A stretch of DNA of 64,000 bases from NCBI RefSeq assembly GCF_002158995.1, contig NZ_LOHF01000007.1, positions 62,001-126,000 on the forward strand. The letters are read 5' to 3'. The position numbers and the translations under genes were made by a program. This stretch comes from Pseudomonas caspiana. Lineage in GTDB: Bacteria > Pseudomonadota > Gammaproteobacteria > Pseudomonadales > Pseudomonadaceae. The notes under the pieces were generated by a model that was not told where the DNA came from, searched no databases, and saw nothing but the letters and a program-made list of their open reading frames with translations. Below, in pieces: positions 11,119-23,346 of the stretch (positions within the stretch are counted from its first letter, which is position 1; each line of letters opens with the position of its first letter).

Positions 11119-11135
11119 AATTGGTATTACCAATT
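11119..11135. promoter_or_regulatory. LldR operator
   Basis: AATTGGTA-t-TACCAATT is a perfect inverted repeat containing the FadR-family core TGGTNNNACCA. It sits between lldR and lldP and matches the known LldR site type. Confidence 0.85.
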
Positions 11136-11332
11136 ATCCAATGCCAGTATCAGTAGCTACTCTCTACTGCGCTGCAAGAACCTTTCAAGATGATGAAAGG
11201 CTTGAACTGGTGAGCTGTGCGATTCGTTCGTCAGCGTCGGCAGGACGTCCAGTACCCTGGGCGTCAGACCGAAGCCTCGCACGTAAGACACGGAATACCG
11301 GGCCTATCCAAAAACAATTAGGGGCCTCCCAT

Positions 11333-13024
11333 ATGCAAACCTGGCAACAGCTCTATACCCCCTTGGGCAGTCTTGGCCTTTCGGCCGCCGCTGCACTCAT
11401 ACCCATCGTGTTTTTCTTTCTGGCATTGGCCGTCTTCAGGCTCAAAGGGCACATCGCTGGCAGCATTACGCTGGCGTTATCGGTGCTGGTCGCGATCTTC
11501 GTGTTCCAGATGCCGGCTGGCATGGCGCTCGCGGCCGCTGGATACGGGTTTGCCTATGGGCTGTGGCCCATCGCATGGATCATCGTGGCTGCGGTGTTCC
11601 TCTACAAACTGACCGTCAAAAGCGGGCAGTTCGAGATCATCCGCAGCTCCGTCATGTCCATCACCGATGACCAGCGCATCCAGGTGCTGTTGATCGCGTT
11701 TTGTTTTGGGGCCTTTCTGGAAGGCGCAGCAGGGTTCGGCGCACCGGTGGCAATTACCGCTGCGTTGCTAGTCGGCCTTGGCCTTAACCCGCTTTATGCG
11801 GCGGGCCTGTGCCTGATTGCCAACACCGCGCCGGTGGCTTTCGGCGCACTGGGCATTCCGGTGATTGTGGCGGGGCAGGTATCGGGCATCGACCCGTTCA
11901 AGATTGGCGCCATGGCGGGGCGGCAATTACCGTTCCTGTCGGTGTTCGTGCCGTTCTGGCTGATGTTCATGATGGATGGCGTCAAGGGCGTTAAAGAAAC
12001 CTGGCCCGCTGCGCTGGTCGCAGGCGTGAGCTTCGGGGTTACCCAGTACCTGACCTCCAACTACATTGGCCCGGAACTGCCGGACATCACCTCGGCACTG
12101 GTGAGCATGGTTGCCCTGACCTTCTTCCTGAAAGTCTGGCAGCCCAAAAAAGCGGGCGAAACCGTAGTCAGCAGTTTGGGCGGCGCAGCCGTAATGGGCA
12201 GCCCTGGCGGATTCGGTCAGCCACCCACCTCAGTCAAATCGCCCTACACCATGGGCCAAATCATCAAGGCTTGGTCGCCGTTCCTGATTCTCACCGTGAT
12301 GGTCACCATATGGACACTGAAGCCCTTCAAGGCAATGTTCCTCGCCGGTGGTGCCTTGCAGGCGTGGACGATGAACATCCCGATTCCGTACCTCGACCAA
12401 CTGGTGATGAAAACCGCACCTATCGTCGCCAAGGCGACAGCCATGCCTGCGGTGTACAAGTTCGACCTGATCGCGGCATCGGGCACGGCAATTCTGTTCT
12501 CCGCCATCCTGGCGATGATCGTGTTGCGGATTACTCCGAGCACCGGTCTGACCACTTTCAAGGAAACCCTGAAAGAACTGCGCTGGGCCATCGTGTCCAT
12601 CGGCATGGTGTTGGCTTTTGCCTTCGTCATGAACTACTCGGGCATGTCCTCGACTCTCGCCCTGGTATTGGCCGGGACCGGCGCGGCCTTCCCGTTCTTC
12701 TCGCCATTCCTGGGTTGGCTAGGCGTGTTCCTGACCGGTTCGGACACCTCGTCCAACGCGCTCTTCGGCTCGTTGCAAGCGACCACCGCGCATCAGGTGG
12801 GCGTCAGTGATGTGCTGATGGTCGCCGCCAACTCCACGGGCGGCGTGACGGGCAAGATGATTTCCCCGCAGTCCATCGCCGTTGCCTGCGCCGCGACCGG
12901 GTTGGTGGGCAAGGAGTCCGACCTGTTCCGTTTCACCCTCAAGCACAGCATTTTCTTCGCCACCATTATTGGCTGCATGACCTACGCCCAGGCGTACTGG
13001 TTCACCGGCATGCTGGTGCACTGA
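11333..13024 (+). CDS. lldP: L-lactate permease
   Basis: Inner-membrane lactate/proton symporter of the LctP family. The 563-residue protein has about 12-14 hydrophobic segments and the conserved stretches [16 protein letters not shown] (about 125-140) and, near the C-terminus, [17 protein letters not shown] and [13 protein letters not shown]. The start [12 protein letters not shown] at 11333 has AGGGG about 8 bases upstream; the 64-codon upstream extension crosses the regulatory region. First gene of lldP-lldD-dld. Confidence 0.95.
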   Translation: MQTWQQLYTPLGSLGLSAAAALIPIVFFFLALAVFRLKGHIAGSITLALSVLVAIFVFQMPAGMALAAAGYGFAYGLWPIAWIIVAAVFLYKLTVKSGQFEIIRSSVMSITDDQRIQVLLIAFCFGAFLEGAAGFGAPVAITAALLVGLGLNPLYAAGLCLIANTAPVAFGALGIPVIVAGQVSGIDPFKIGAMAGRQLPFLSVFVPFWLMFMMDGVKGVKETWPAALVAGVSFGVTQYLTSNYIGPELPDITSALVSMVALTFFLKVWQPKKAGETVVSSLGGAAVMGSPGGFGQPPTSVKSPYTMGQIIKAWSPFLILTVMVTIWTLKPFKAMFLAGGALQAWTMNIPIPYLDQLVMKTAPIVAKATAMPAVYKFDLIAASGTAILFSAILAMIVLRITPSTGLTTFKETLKELRWAIVSIGMVLAFAFVMNYSGMSSTLALVLAGTGAAFPFFSPFLGWLGVFLTGSDTSSNALFGSLQATTAHQVGVSDVLMVAANSTGGVTGKMISPQSIAVACAATGLVGKESDLFRFTLKHSIFFATIIGCMTYAQAYWFTGMLVH

Positions 13025-13034
13025 TGAAACAAGC

Positions 13035-13059
13035 GCCGGGCGCACTGAGCGCGCCCGGC
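13035..13059 (+). other. Intercistronic hairpin between lldP and lldD
   Basis: GCCGGGCGC-actgagc-GCGCCCGGC forms a strong stem with no T tract. It may stabilise mRNA ends or reduce read-through rather than terminate. Confidence 0.5.
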
Positions 13060-13087
13060 TGCCCACCCACTCAAGTTGTGAGAGCCC

Positions 13088-14233
13088 ATGATTATTTCCG
13101 CTTCCACTGACTACCGCGCCGCAGCGCAACGCAAGCTGCCGCCATTCCTGTTTCACTACGCTGACGGCGGCGCCTACGCCGAGCATACGTTGCGCCACAA
13201 CGTCTCGGACCTGGCTGGCATTGCTCTGCGCCAACGCGTGCTGAAGAACATGTCCGAACTGAGCCTGGAAACCTCGCTGTTCGGCGAATCCATGAGCATG
13301 CCCATGGCGCTCGCGCCCATCGGCCTGTGCGGCATGTACGCCCGGCGCGGCGAAGTACAAGCAGCGCGCGCGGCAGCCGCCAAAGGCATTCCGTTCACCT
13401 TGTCCACCGTGTCCGTCTGCCCGATAGAAGAAGTCGCCCCGGCCATCGACCGCCCCATCTGGTTTCAGCTCTACGTGCTCAAGGACCGCGGCTTCATGCG
13501 CAATGCCCTTGAGCGGGCCAAGGCTGCCGGAGTCAAAACGCTGGTGTTCACCGTCGACATGCCGGTGCCCGGAGCACGCTACCGTGACGCCCATCACGGT
13601 ATGAGCGGTGCCAACGGCCCGATGCGCCGGGTCCTGCAAGCCATGACTCACCCGCAATGGGCGTGGGACGTGGGCATCAACGGCCGCCCGCACGACTTGG
13701 GCAACATCTCGACCTACCGTGGTAACCCCACCGGCCTTGCCGACTACATTGGCTGGCTGGGCAACAACTTTGATCCGTCTATTTCTTGGAAGGACCTGGA
13801 ATGGATCCGCGACACTTGGGACGGCCCGATGCTCATCAAAGGCATTCTGGACCCGGAAGACGCCCGCGACGCGGTGAAATTCGGTGCCGACGGCATCATC
13901 GTGTCCAACCATGGCGGCCGTCAGCTCGACGGCGTGCTGTCCAGCGCTCGCGCCCTGCCCGCCATCGCTGACGCCGTGAAAGGTGATTTGAAGATCCTCG
14001 CCGATTCCGGCATTCGCAGCGGGCTGGATGTGGTGCGCATGATCGCACTGGGTGCCGATGCCGTACTGATCGGCCGCGCGTTCATTTACGCCTTGGCCAC
14101 CCACGGCGAGGCAGGCGTGAAAAACCTGCTCGACCTGTTCGAAAAGGAAATGCGCGTGGCCATGGTGCTGACCGGGGCCAAATCCATCAGCGAGATTTCC
14201 CGCGACTCGCTGGTTCGTGAACTGGGCGCCTGA
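13088..14233 (+). CDS. lldD: FMN-dependent L-lactate dehydrogenase
   Basis: Membrane-associated flavoprotein oxidising L-lactate to pyruvate with electrons passed to quinone. The 381-residue protein belongs to the alpha-hydroxy acid oxidase family. It shows [13 protein letters not shown], the FMN-binding LIKGIL and, near residues 270-285, [14 protein letters not shown], with the catalytic His followed by the substrate Arg. The length is standard. It lies 63 bases after lldP. Confidence 0.97.
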   Translation: MIISASTDYRAAAQRKLPPFLFHYADGGAYAEHTLRHNVSDLAGIALRQRVLKNMSELSLETSLFGESMSMPMALAPIGLCGMYARRGEVQAARAAAAKGIPFTLSTVSVCPIEEVAPAIDRPIWFQLYVLKDRGFMRNALERAKAAGVKTLVFTVDMPVPGARYRDAHHGMSGANGPMRRVLQAMTHPQWAWDVGINGRPHDLGNISTYRGNPTGLADYIGWLGNNFDPSISWKDLEWIRDTWDGPMLIKGILDPEDARDAVKFGADGIIVSNHGGRQLDGVLSSARALPAIADAVKGDLKILADSGIRSGLDVVRMIALGADAVLIGRAFIYALATHGEAGVKNLLDLFEKEMRVAMVLTGAKSISEISRDSLVRELGA

Positions 14234-14323
14234 GCTCATGTATCAAAACGCACGCGGCACGCCAGATGCCGCGGCGTCGCTAATCCAGAAAACCTGAGCA
14301 CCTGACTGCCTGAGGAAGACCGC

Positions 14324-17134
<2,811 letters not shown>

Positions 17135-17348
17135 TCGCGACCTGGTAGCGGCAATCGCCCCATTTTGGTGCCCTTATCGCGAAATATGGCTTTTTCACAT
17201 GAGTATGAAAAAAAATAGAACCCCTGCGTTTGTGAACAGTCAGTTCCTGTAAGCCCGCCAATTCTGTAGTCGGGCTTACTCACAGACCTCGGCTACAGGC
17301 CTCATCGACCGGCCACACCGAGTCCACAGGCTTAAAAGGAGATACACA

Positions 17349-17633
17349 ATGAAGCGCACAGCACTCACTGGATTGTTCCTCACCGCCGCCCTGTTGGGTT
17401 CCCCGGCATTTGCCGCCGATGACCTTTGCGGTGCCAACCTGCAGACTCTGAAGGATGCGCACACTTCGTCCGCTACCAACCTGTCGGCTGACACTAAAGC
17501 TGAAATCGAAAAAACCGAAGAAGCCGCCATGAAAGCCCAAAAAGCTGGCGACGATAAAACCTGCATCGAGCTGACTACTCAGACCATCACCAAGCTGAAA
17601 AATACCGGCTCGGGCAGCGAAGGCGCCAAGTAA
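17349..17633 (+). CDS. Small exported protein, function unknown
   Basis: A 94-residue protein with a clear Sec signal peptide (MKRTALTGLFLTAALLGSPAFA, cleavage after about residue 22). The mature 72 residues are charged and alanine/lysine-rich, with two cysteines (C27 and C75) that could form a disulfide. It is probably a soluble periplasmic helical protein. AAAAGGAG lies just upstream. Conserved beside ssrA in pseudomonads as far as I recall; no function is known to me. Confidence 0.8.
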   Translation: MKRTALTGLFLTAALLGSPAFAADDLCGANLQTLKDAHTSSATNLSADTKAEIEKTEEAAMKAQKAGDDKTCIELTTQTITKLKNTGSGSEGAK

Positions 17634-17743
17634 TCCGCGCTACGGCCAGCCCCACAGCTGGCCGAAAACCGGATGCGTCAGAAGGTCGACGCGAGAGACT
17701 CATTGGAGTACACTCCGCGACCTGACTGCGAAAGCAGTCACCT

Positions 17744-18132
17744 GGGGCCGATTAGGATTCGACGCCGGTGATGAAACTTTAGGTGCATGCCGACTTGGTA
17801 ACAGAAGTCGTAAATCCACTGTTGCAACTTTCTATAGTTGCCAATGACGATAACTACGGTGCTCAACTAGCTGCGTAAGCAGCCTAGCCCGCACTTCTGG
17901 TAGCTTCGGCTCCAGCAATCATCAGGGGATGTCTGTAAACCCGAAGTGATTGTCATATAGAACAGAATCGCCGTGCAGTACGCTGTGGACGAATCGGCTA
18001 AAACTTACACAGCTCGCCCAAAGCACCCTGCCCGTCGGGTCGCTGAGGGTTAACTTAATAGACACGGCTAAGCATGTAGGACCGACAGCGGAGTACTGGC
18101 GGACGGGGGTTCAAATCCCCCCGGCTCCACCA
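17744..18132 (+). ncRNA. ssrA: Transfer-messenger RNA
   Basis: The 5' end GGGGCCG pairs with CGGCTCC before the encoded ACCA, forming the tRNA-like acceptor, and the T arm GGGGGTTCAAATCCCCC is intact. The reading frame at 17840-17878 encodes the tag ANDDNYGAQLAA followed by TAA. An upstream TACACT (17709-17714) with TCGACG 17 bases before it is a candidate promoter. A small GAAA-loop hairpin lies in the 5' leader at about 17723-17741. It works with SmpB to rescue stalled ribosomes. Its 3' end is the attachment site of the island that follows. Confidence 0.97.
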
Positions 18133-18135
18133 AAC
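18099..18135 (+). other. Left attachment region in the ssrA 3' end
   Basis: The last bases of ssrA, with core GGGTTCAAATCCCCC and the terminal CCACCAAA, are repeated imperfectly at 22800-22836. ssrA 3' ends are a known target of tyrosine recombinases. Confidence 0.6.
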
Positions 18136-18148
18136 AAGCATTACAAAT

Positions 18149-18181
18149 CAAGCACTTAGCGTTTACCGCGAGTGCTTTTTT
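18149..18181 (+). terminator. ssrA terminator
   Basis: AAGCACT and AGTGCTT arms enclose a 14-base loop and are followed by a run of seven T. Confidence 0.75.
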
Positions 18182-18389
18182 TGTGCCTTTCGGAGCTGTT
18201 TTGGCTCAGGAATTCCAGCTTTATGACAGCCTCGCCGTACCTAGAGGCAGCATGGGCGCAGTGGGTGCATATCCAGCATTGCATTGGACGATCATTGTGA
18301 GTAACTTCGCCACAACGGAGGTCATGCTCCAGTAGGCGGACATGGCATGCGGAGCGATGACGCTCTGCGATTAAGTCAGGAGCAAATAC

Positions 18390-19196
18390 ATGGCGGTTGC
18401 CAAAACGATTGCGGATTCCGTTCTCGGGGAACTCAACAGTTTTTCGTCGCGTCACATGGTTCCTGATCCTTTCACCACAGCTCGGCTGAGACGTGAGATT
18501 GCCAAGCTCGAGAATGTCGACGTTCCTGCATCGCTGCTTTGCGAAGCAATACTTTTAACTCTGGAAAAGAAATACGAAGATGTTGTTTCTACTTTTGAAA
18601 CAATATTTGAAATGCTTCCGGAAGAAGCAGATATGCATGAGAATTTTGGAAACTCTCTGGCGCGACTTGGAAGAGTTGCAGACGCTCATGATGCATACTT
18701 GAACGCGTTAAAGTATTCCAATGAGCCAACCTCTATTCTTATGGAGTTAGCTGCAACCACCTTAGTTACTTTCGGCACTGATGAGTTCATGGACGCTTTG
18801 AATAATAGCGCAGAGAAATCTGACACTGCTAAGATACTTAATAGTGAGTTTGTATCAGAGGCTATTAAGCTCCATGGTTTATTTGAAGAACTTGAGGTTT
18901 CCCCATCTGCTGCTAAATCTGTTTACAGGTCGGCTGAGAAGGTATGCCTAGCGTTTGACAAGAAAATAAACTCCGGCAGATTTATGAGCTTGTCCTCTTA
19001 CGGGGGAGCAAGGGTTGCGTTTTACGCAGGGATTGTAGGCACAGCAGAGATTATTGCTGACATGAACTTCGCTCTGGCGGACCAGCTTATAGACGATGAG
19101 CAAGGAGATCTGCTTAGCATGATGTCGTTTGTTTACATTCCGGCGAATCAGGAGAGTTTAGTAGATATGGAATCTCAACATGCCTATTTCCAATAA
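18390..19196 (+). CDS. Island protein with TPR-like helices, function unknown
   Basis: I do not recognise a named family. The 268-residue protein is mostly helical and acidic. Residues 55-110 (EKKYEDVVSTFETIFEMLP followed by ENFGNSLARLGRVADAHDAYLNALK) look like one or two tetratricopeptide repeats, a protein-protein interaction fold. There is no signal peptide or membrane segment. AGGAG precedes the ATG. It overlaps the next gene by 17 bases, so the two are translated together and probably act as a pair. The DNA is visibly AT-richer than the core. Confidence 0.7.
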   Translation: MAVAKTIADSVLGELNSFSSRHMVPDPFTTARLRREIAKLENVDVPASLLCEAILLTLEKKYEDVVSTFETIFEMLPEEADMHENFGNSLARLGRVADAHDAYLNALKYSNEPTSILMELAATTLVTFGTDEFMDALNNSAEKSDTAKILNSEFVSEAIKLHGLFEELEVSPSAAKSVYRSAEKVCLAFDKKINSGRFMSLSSYGGARVAFYAGIVGTAEIIADMNFALADQLIDDEQGDLLSMMSFVYIPANQESLVDMESQHAYFQ

Positions 19197-19587
19197 TTGC
19201 TTCCAAGATTGGTCCTTGGCTGCCATTTTGTCTTCAGAATTGACGGAAATTGATTGTCGCAACATTGTTAGTCGATCCTACTACAGCGCATATCATGCCA
19301 CGCTGTGTTTTGCTGAAGATGAGCTGAACATCCCCATCAGCAGCACCAAAGGTTCAACCCACAAAAAGCTTGCTGACATGCTGATTGCTTTTATTTGCGA
19401 CGATAAAGATAAGCAGAAGGGGGTACGCCGACTAGGCGCACGTATCGGCGCTCTACATACACTTAGAGTCAGAGCCGATTACCTTCTGGACGATACTATT
19501 TCGGAGATTGATGCTCAATCCATCGTAAGAAATACCGGGCAGATGATCGAATCAATTTCCTCGCTCGGCCAGGTTAGCGCGGCTTAA
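19180..19587 (+). CDS. HEPN-domain protein
   Basis: A 135-residue all-helical protein. The segment RNIVSRSYYSAYHATLCFAE (27-46) is the typical first half of the HEPN/UPF0332 fold. R88-IGAL-H93 fits the Rx4-6H motif that forms the RNase active site in many HEPN toxins, and LRVRADY (95-101) follows as in that family. The start overlaps the upstream TPR-like gene. By family knowledge, HEPN proteins with this motif are often toxins or abortive-infection RNases; whether the neighbour is an antitoxin or sensor is inference. Confidence 0.7.
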   Translation: MPISNNCFQDWSLAAILSSELTEIDCRNIVSRSYYSAYHATLCFAEDELNIPISSTKGSTHKKLADMLIAFICDDKDKQKGVRRLGARIGALHTLRVRADYLLDDTISEIDAQSIVRNTGQMIESISSLGQVSAA

Positions 19588-19654
19588 GGAAAAGCACTGT
19601 AAGCTCGTCAATCCTCTGCAAGATATGCGCGAGGGCAGTCATGGCACATGAGAA

Positions 19655-19834
19655 GATGCGACGTCCCGGCTTCAGCGCCTGCTTGACCTTCGTAGCTATG
19701 GCCTCCCTACGTTAATGTAGCAGTATGAGATTGAGAGGTCTGAAAACCACGGCTGCAAAGAGCTGGCCCAAACACTGTCTAAAACTCTGCAAGCATTTAC
19801 GCCCGGTTCGACCAATGAATCTGACGAAGGCTGA
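19655..19834 (+). pseudogene. Amber-interrupted gene remnant
   Basis: Within the 401-base gap 19588-19988, one frame gives about 59 sense codons of gene-like protein. The part before the stop ends RLQRLLDLRSYGLPTLM; after a single TAG (19718-19720) the frame continues QYEIERSENHGCKELAQTL and ends at TGA 19834. The family is unknown. The rest of the gap shows nothing clear. Confidence 0.35.
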
Positions 19835-19988
19835 GATAGTTTAAACATCGGTTTAAATGGCAATCAGTGATGATTATGCAATGCGTAAAGCATGTGTGAA
19901 GATCACAGTCTCGACGCTAAGCCGGTCGGTTGCACCGTGACCGGTATCTAAAAAATTATCAGGCCCATGCACATGGCAAGGATGTCAG

Positions 19989-20744
19989 ATGACGCGCGCG
20001 TACGATAAAACCGAACACCTATCTAGGGCTTCCAGCCTTCTTCTCAACGACGATCTTTCATCGCTGCGGTATGCATGCCTCGAAATGAGATACTTTCTTG
20101 AAGCTCACGTTTACGAGCGTCTACTCAGTGGCGCAGATGAAATTCCTAAATCTATCTTTCAGAGGTGGGAGCCGAACAAAGCAATGAAAATGCTTTCCAT
20201 GTTTGATGAGCTTTCAGATATGGATTTGCAAGTCACGATCTCGGAGCAGGATGGCAGCAACCCTATAAATATTAAATACAACAACATCAAAAACCGAGAA
20301 CTAAGTAGATACTACAACACACTAGGAAGTTTTTTGCACTTACCGCAGCCCGCGAAAATTAAAGACTTTACGATCGCCAAAGCTAAGATCCTTAAAATTC
20401 ATACCGCACTGAGCAGGCTACTGGATGGTAATTTAATTATAATTAAAACAGCATATGAAAACTTTGAATGTGAGAAATGCGGAGCAACGATCCTCTACAC
20501 CCAAAAATTCGTCGAAAATCATGACCGCATACACTGTCAAGATACGAACTGCAATACGCTACACTTCATAGAGCATGAGGCAGGAAGGGTAAAATTTGGA
20601 GCGAGAATTCTCGTCCCCTGCTCAGGCTGCAATCTTGATATGAGCGTCTTTTATTCAGATCTGGAGTTTGAAGCAGAGATCCATTGCGAAAACTGTCCAA
20701 GATCCTACGTGGTCCGCCCAACGCTGCAGATCACAGGTGAATAG
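19989..20744 (+). CDS. HEPN-like protein with zinc ribbons
   Basis: The 251-residue protein is not a named family to me. The N-terminal 150 residues are helical; SLRYACLEMRYFLEAHVYERLL (25-46) contains R34-YFLEA-H40, an Rx5H motif of the HEPN type. The C-terminal 100 residues hold two zinc-ribbon-like modules: C161xxC164 with C183xxxxC188, and C211xxC214 with C233xxC236. Zinc ribbons often bind nucleic acid or proteins, so an RNA- or DNA-sensing HEPN nuclease is plausible (inference). AAGGA is the ribosome site. Confidence 0.65.
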   Translation: MTRAYDKTEHLSRASSLLLNDDLSSLRYACLEMRYFLEAHVYERLLSGADEIPKSIFQRWEPNKAMKMLSMFDELSDMDLQVTISEQDGSNPINIKYNNIKNRELSRYYNTLGSFLHLPQPAKIKDFTIAKAKILKIHTALSRLLDGNLIIIKTAYENFECEKCGATILYTQKFVENHDRIHCQDTNCNTLHFIEHEAGRVKFGARILVPCSGCNLDMSVFYSDLEFEAEIHCENCPRSYVVRPTLQITGE

Positions 20745-20964
20745 CAACCCTTGCTGCGCTGAGTTGTATCCCTCTATCTGTTCGACACTACAGCACATCG
20801 TTGAAAAAGACGTGATTACCCAGCTTCAGCGTCTGCTTGCCTCAATGGTAACACTTTGCGAATCCCGAACTGAGCAGCCTTTACCGTGGAGTTTTGGGCC
20901 ACGCCTGCTGCCAAGTATGTGCGCAATTCTCACTGGTCATGCTGTGATCACTGATAACCATATG

Positions 20965-21552
20965 AACCGCACCCATCTGGGCGCCCTCTCCGGCTAGGCG
21001 CGCAACATGATGCAGTTCGCACTGTGGACAGGCTTGCGCACCAGCGAGCTCGTAGCCTTGGACTGGGGCGACATCGACTGGCTGCGCGAACAGGTGATGG
21101 TGAGCCGCGCTATGACCCAGGCAGCGAAGGGTCAGGCCGAGGCGACAAAGACCGCAGCGGGCCGCCGAGCAGTGAAGTTGCTATGGCCCGCGATGGAAGC
21201 CCTTAGAGCACAGAAGGCGCATACGTTTATGGCGGATGCCGAGGTGTTCCAGAACCCTCGCACGCTCGAGCGGTGGGCGGGCGATGGTCCGATCCGGAAG
21301 ACGATGTGGGTTCCCGCGATGAAGAAGGCGGGCGTCCGGTATCGTAGGCCGTATCAGACTCGACACACCTACGCCTCAATGATGCTATCCGCTGGTGAGC
21401 ACCCAATGTGGGTCGCTAAGCAGATGGGCCATAGCGACTGGACAATGATCACCAGGGTATATGGACGATGGATGCCTTCGGCGGATACATTGGCAGGCGA
21501 AAAAGCTGAGAGTCTCTGGATTTCAGATCCATCTCGGAAACAGATGACTTGA
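20965..21552 (+). pseudogene. Tyrosine recombinase/integrase, truncated and amber-interrupted
   Basis: The catalytic domain is readable. It has GLRTSELVALDWGDIDW with the first catalytic Arg, YQTRHTYASMML (box II), MGHSDW and the nucleophile Tyr in TRVYGRW. Just upstream the frame reads THLGALSG-TAG-ARNMMQFALWTG. In related integrases this position is Gln, so a CAG to TAG change (20995-20997) cuts the gene, and the N-terminal DNA-binding domains are missing. The 182-residue downstream ORF from the ATG at 21007 might still be translated but lacks the arm- and core-binding parts. Confidence 0.75.
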
Positions 21553-21580
21553 AGCCCGATAATTACTATGGAAGAAGATC

Positions 21581-22756
21581 ATGTTGCAACTAGGCGAGGA
21601 TGGACTTCCACTCTACTATACTGAAGAATTAAAGCGCGAAATAGAAAAGCGAACAATGCAAGGGCTCGCACCAAACAAACAGGAAGAGCTGCATAGTTAT
21701 GCGCCTTTTTTAAAAAGCTTGCTAGATCAAATTGTAGGCACCACCGAAAAATATCTGTACGACAAAAGACGTATAAATATTGCTTATGCAGTACTACGTA
21801 GTAATAGCTTAGACGCTTTCTCCTACAGCTCCGACAAAAACCTTGGGGAGCACTTTGACTTTATTGGAATATCCGAAGGAAAAATTAGCAGGACTATAGA
21901 TATATTCACAACAATACTTAGTTCCAAGGACTCGTTCTTTGGATACGGGAATACTGACCTCGAACGAGACGATTTACCCCCTCTTTTGCTCATGCCCCGA
22001 GAAGATAACAGCGAGCCTTACACCAGACCTAAATGTGCGCTAAGGCGGGAAGCTGCAATGACTTTCGCGATGACTGCCACACAGTTTGTTCTCCTTCACG
22101 AAATAACGCATCTGATGCACGGCCATCTTGAATGGCATCGTGAAATCAAGGGATCAACAGCTATAGTTGACGGCCTCGGAGCGAATCGGGCCGTTTCAGA
22201 TACGGATGGAATGCTGTATCAAGCTTTGGAGCTAGACGCAGATCAAGGAGCGTTAATCATTCTGTCTGAGATGATAACCTCCGCGTCCGCTAACCTTCAC
22301 CAAATGAGAAATGAAGTTAGTGAAGTTTACTATCAAGGACAAGAGATGTGCTTAGGGACGACTGAGCGGGCCATTAGGACAGTTCTATACTCCATATACA
22401 TATTAATGAGGTCTGAATACCCAGGGCCTTGGACCGAACGAGACTTCAAAAAATCGTCCCACCCTCACCCACTTTTAAGGGCACGCCTTCTGGTTTTAAA
22501 GCTATCCGAAATAATCCCTAGGCTAGTTGAGCGCCCTATGAGTTCAGAAGGGCTAATTACGTTTATGTGGGCGATAGTTTTAGAGGCGGAGCAAGATCTT
22601 GCGCGAGCCACTGGACGTGATAAGGACATAGTCACATTTGCCGAGTCACTTAGGTCTAAGGCTGCGGGTGAGCATTTGGACGAGGCAACAAGAGCGTACC
22701 AAAGCCTAAGACCGTTTCTCGCCGAGAACTCCCGATGCACCCACTTACCGAATTGA
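21581..22756 (+). CDS. Putative zinc metalloprotease of the island
   Basis: The 391-residue protein carries H173-EIT-H177 inside LLHEITHLMHGH, a gluzincin-type HExxH helix. About 40 residues later comes ELDADQGA (217-224), where E217 is the likely third zinc ligand. No signal peptide or clear membrane segment is seen, so it is cytoplasmic. The HEITH...ELDAD layout recalls the phage-exclusion protease family U49 (Lit), but I cannot assign it firmly. GGAAGAA lies 6 bases before the ATG. It is the last gene before the right island boundary. Confidence 0.65.
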   Translation: MLQLGEDGLPLYYTEELKREIEKRTMQGLAPNKQEELHSYAPFLKSLLDQIVGTTEKYLYDKRRINIAYAVLRSNSLDAFSYSSDKNLGEHFDFIGISEGKISRTIDIFTTILSSKDSFFGYGNTDLERDDLPPLLLMPREDNSEPYTRPKCALRREAAMTFAMTATQFVLLHEITHLMHGHLEWHREIKGSTAIVDGLGANRAVSDTDGMLYQALELDADQGALIILSEMITSASANLHQMRNEVSEVYYQGQEMCLGTTERAIRTVLYSIYILMRSEYPGPWTERDFKKSSHPHPLLRARLLVLKLSEIIPRLVERPMSSEGLITFMWAIVLEAEQDLARATGRDKDIVTFAESLRSKAAGEHLDEATRAYQSLRPFLAENSRCTHLPN

Positions 22757-22799
22757 CAGCAAAATTACAGCTCCAGCCCTGTAAGCCCCGGCCTACGTA

Positions 22800-22836
22800 G
22801 CTTGGATGCGGGTTCAAATCCCCCGCCCCCACCAAA
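22800..22836 (+). other. Right attachment region (ssrA 3'-end-like sequence)
   Basis: GGATGCGGGTTCAAATCCCCC followed by GCCCCCACCAAAT resembles the last 34 bases of ssrA, with one base missing and a few substitutions. A terminator-like T tract (about 22874-22880) follows at the same distance as after ssrA. The span 18133-22836 is therefore read as an integrated island. Confidence 0.6.
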
Positions 22837-23213
22837 TCCAGCAGTACAAAAAAGTAACTCGCGGTGACCTAGGTGTTTTTTTATGGCCGTTGATTGGTTG
22901 AGTCGCCATTACCTTCGGCGTTCTTTCCCATAAATCACCAGATAACTGCCCTGCCGTATCGAGCCACGCCACGAGGTCCAAGCGGATCACGCTCCCATCA
23001 ACAACGATCCCAACACCCAAAACTGGTGCTCCTAAAGGTCGACTGTCAGGCGCTCATGCCCGGCAACACATCCAGCCTTCAACCTCACGAATAAATATAT
23101 ATAAATACCGCCTTCGCCTTTTGCCGGAACTCTAATCTGCGCGCCGTCGTTGCCAAATCAACGACTGGATTTGACGATCCGTTCAACATAGGTGAAGCAG
23201 CTGCCACTGTTAT
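22837..23213. other. Intergenic region after the island
   Basis: About 375 bases with no convincing gene. Apart from the T tract near 22874 I see only short unrelated frames. Confidence 0.5.
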
Positions 23214-23339
23214 GGTGGCTGTGCGTGGAAGGCCTCACGGCCTGCCGGGTTGTTCCTATGTTCCGGTTCGTCAATCCACGCACAGCTACCGCCCTGATCG
23301 TTTGACGACGGTCGCGGCGGCCGAACATAACATAGGAGC
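23214..23339 (+). promoter_or_regulatory. Structured RNA leader, copy A, of the DUF3077-type locus
   Basis: P1 pairs 23214-23229 with 23275-23290 (16 bp, perfect with G-U). It encloses hairpin P2 (AGGCC-tcac-GGCCT, 23230-23243) and hairpin P3 (GCCGG/CCGGT, 23244-23267, 14-base loop), giving a three-way junction. A fourth hairpin follows (about 23290-23321). The P3 loop 23252-23262 (GTTCCTATGTT) can pair over 11 bp with 23329-23339 (AACATAGGAGC), which contains the Shine-Dalgarno. Copy B at 31956-32050 has the same fold with different bases. Confidence 0.65.
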
Positions 23340-23346
23340 TTCCACA

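Noticed and set aside
12719..14239. Minus-strand frame of 506 codons across lldP-lldD
   Set aside because: Antisense shadow rich in His and Arg, caused by GC-rich codons of lldD.
22800..22836. Considered as an intact tRNA gene
   Set aside because: Only the T arm and 3' end are present; no acceptor 5' strand or anticodon arm can be folded upstream.
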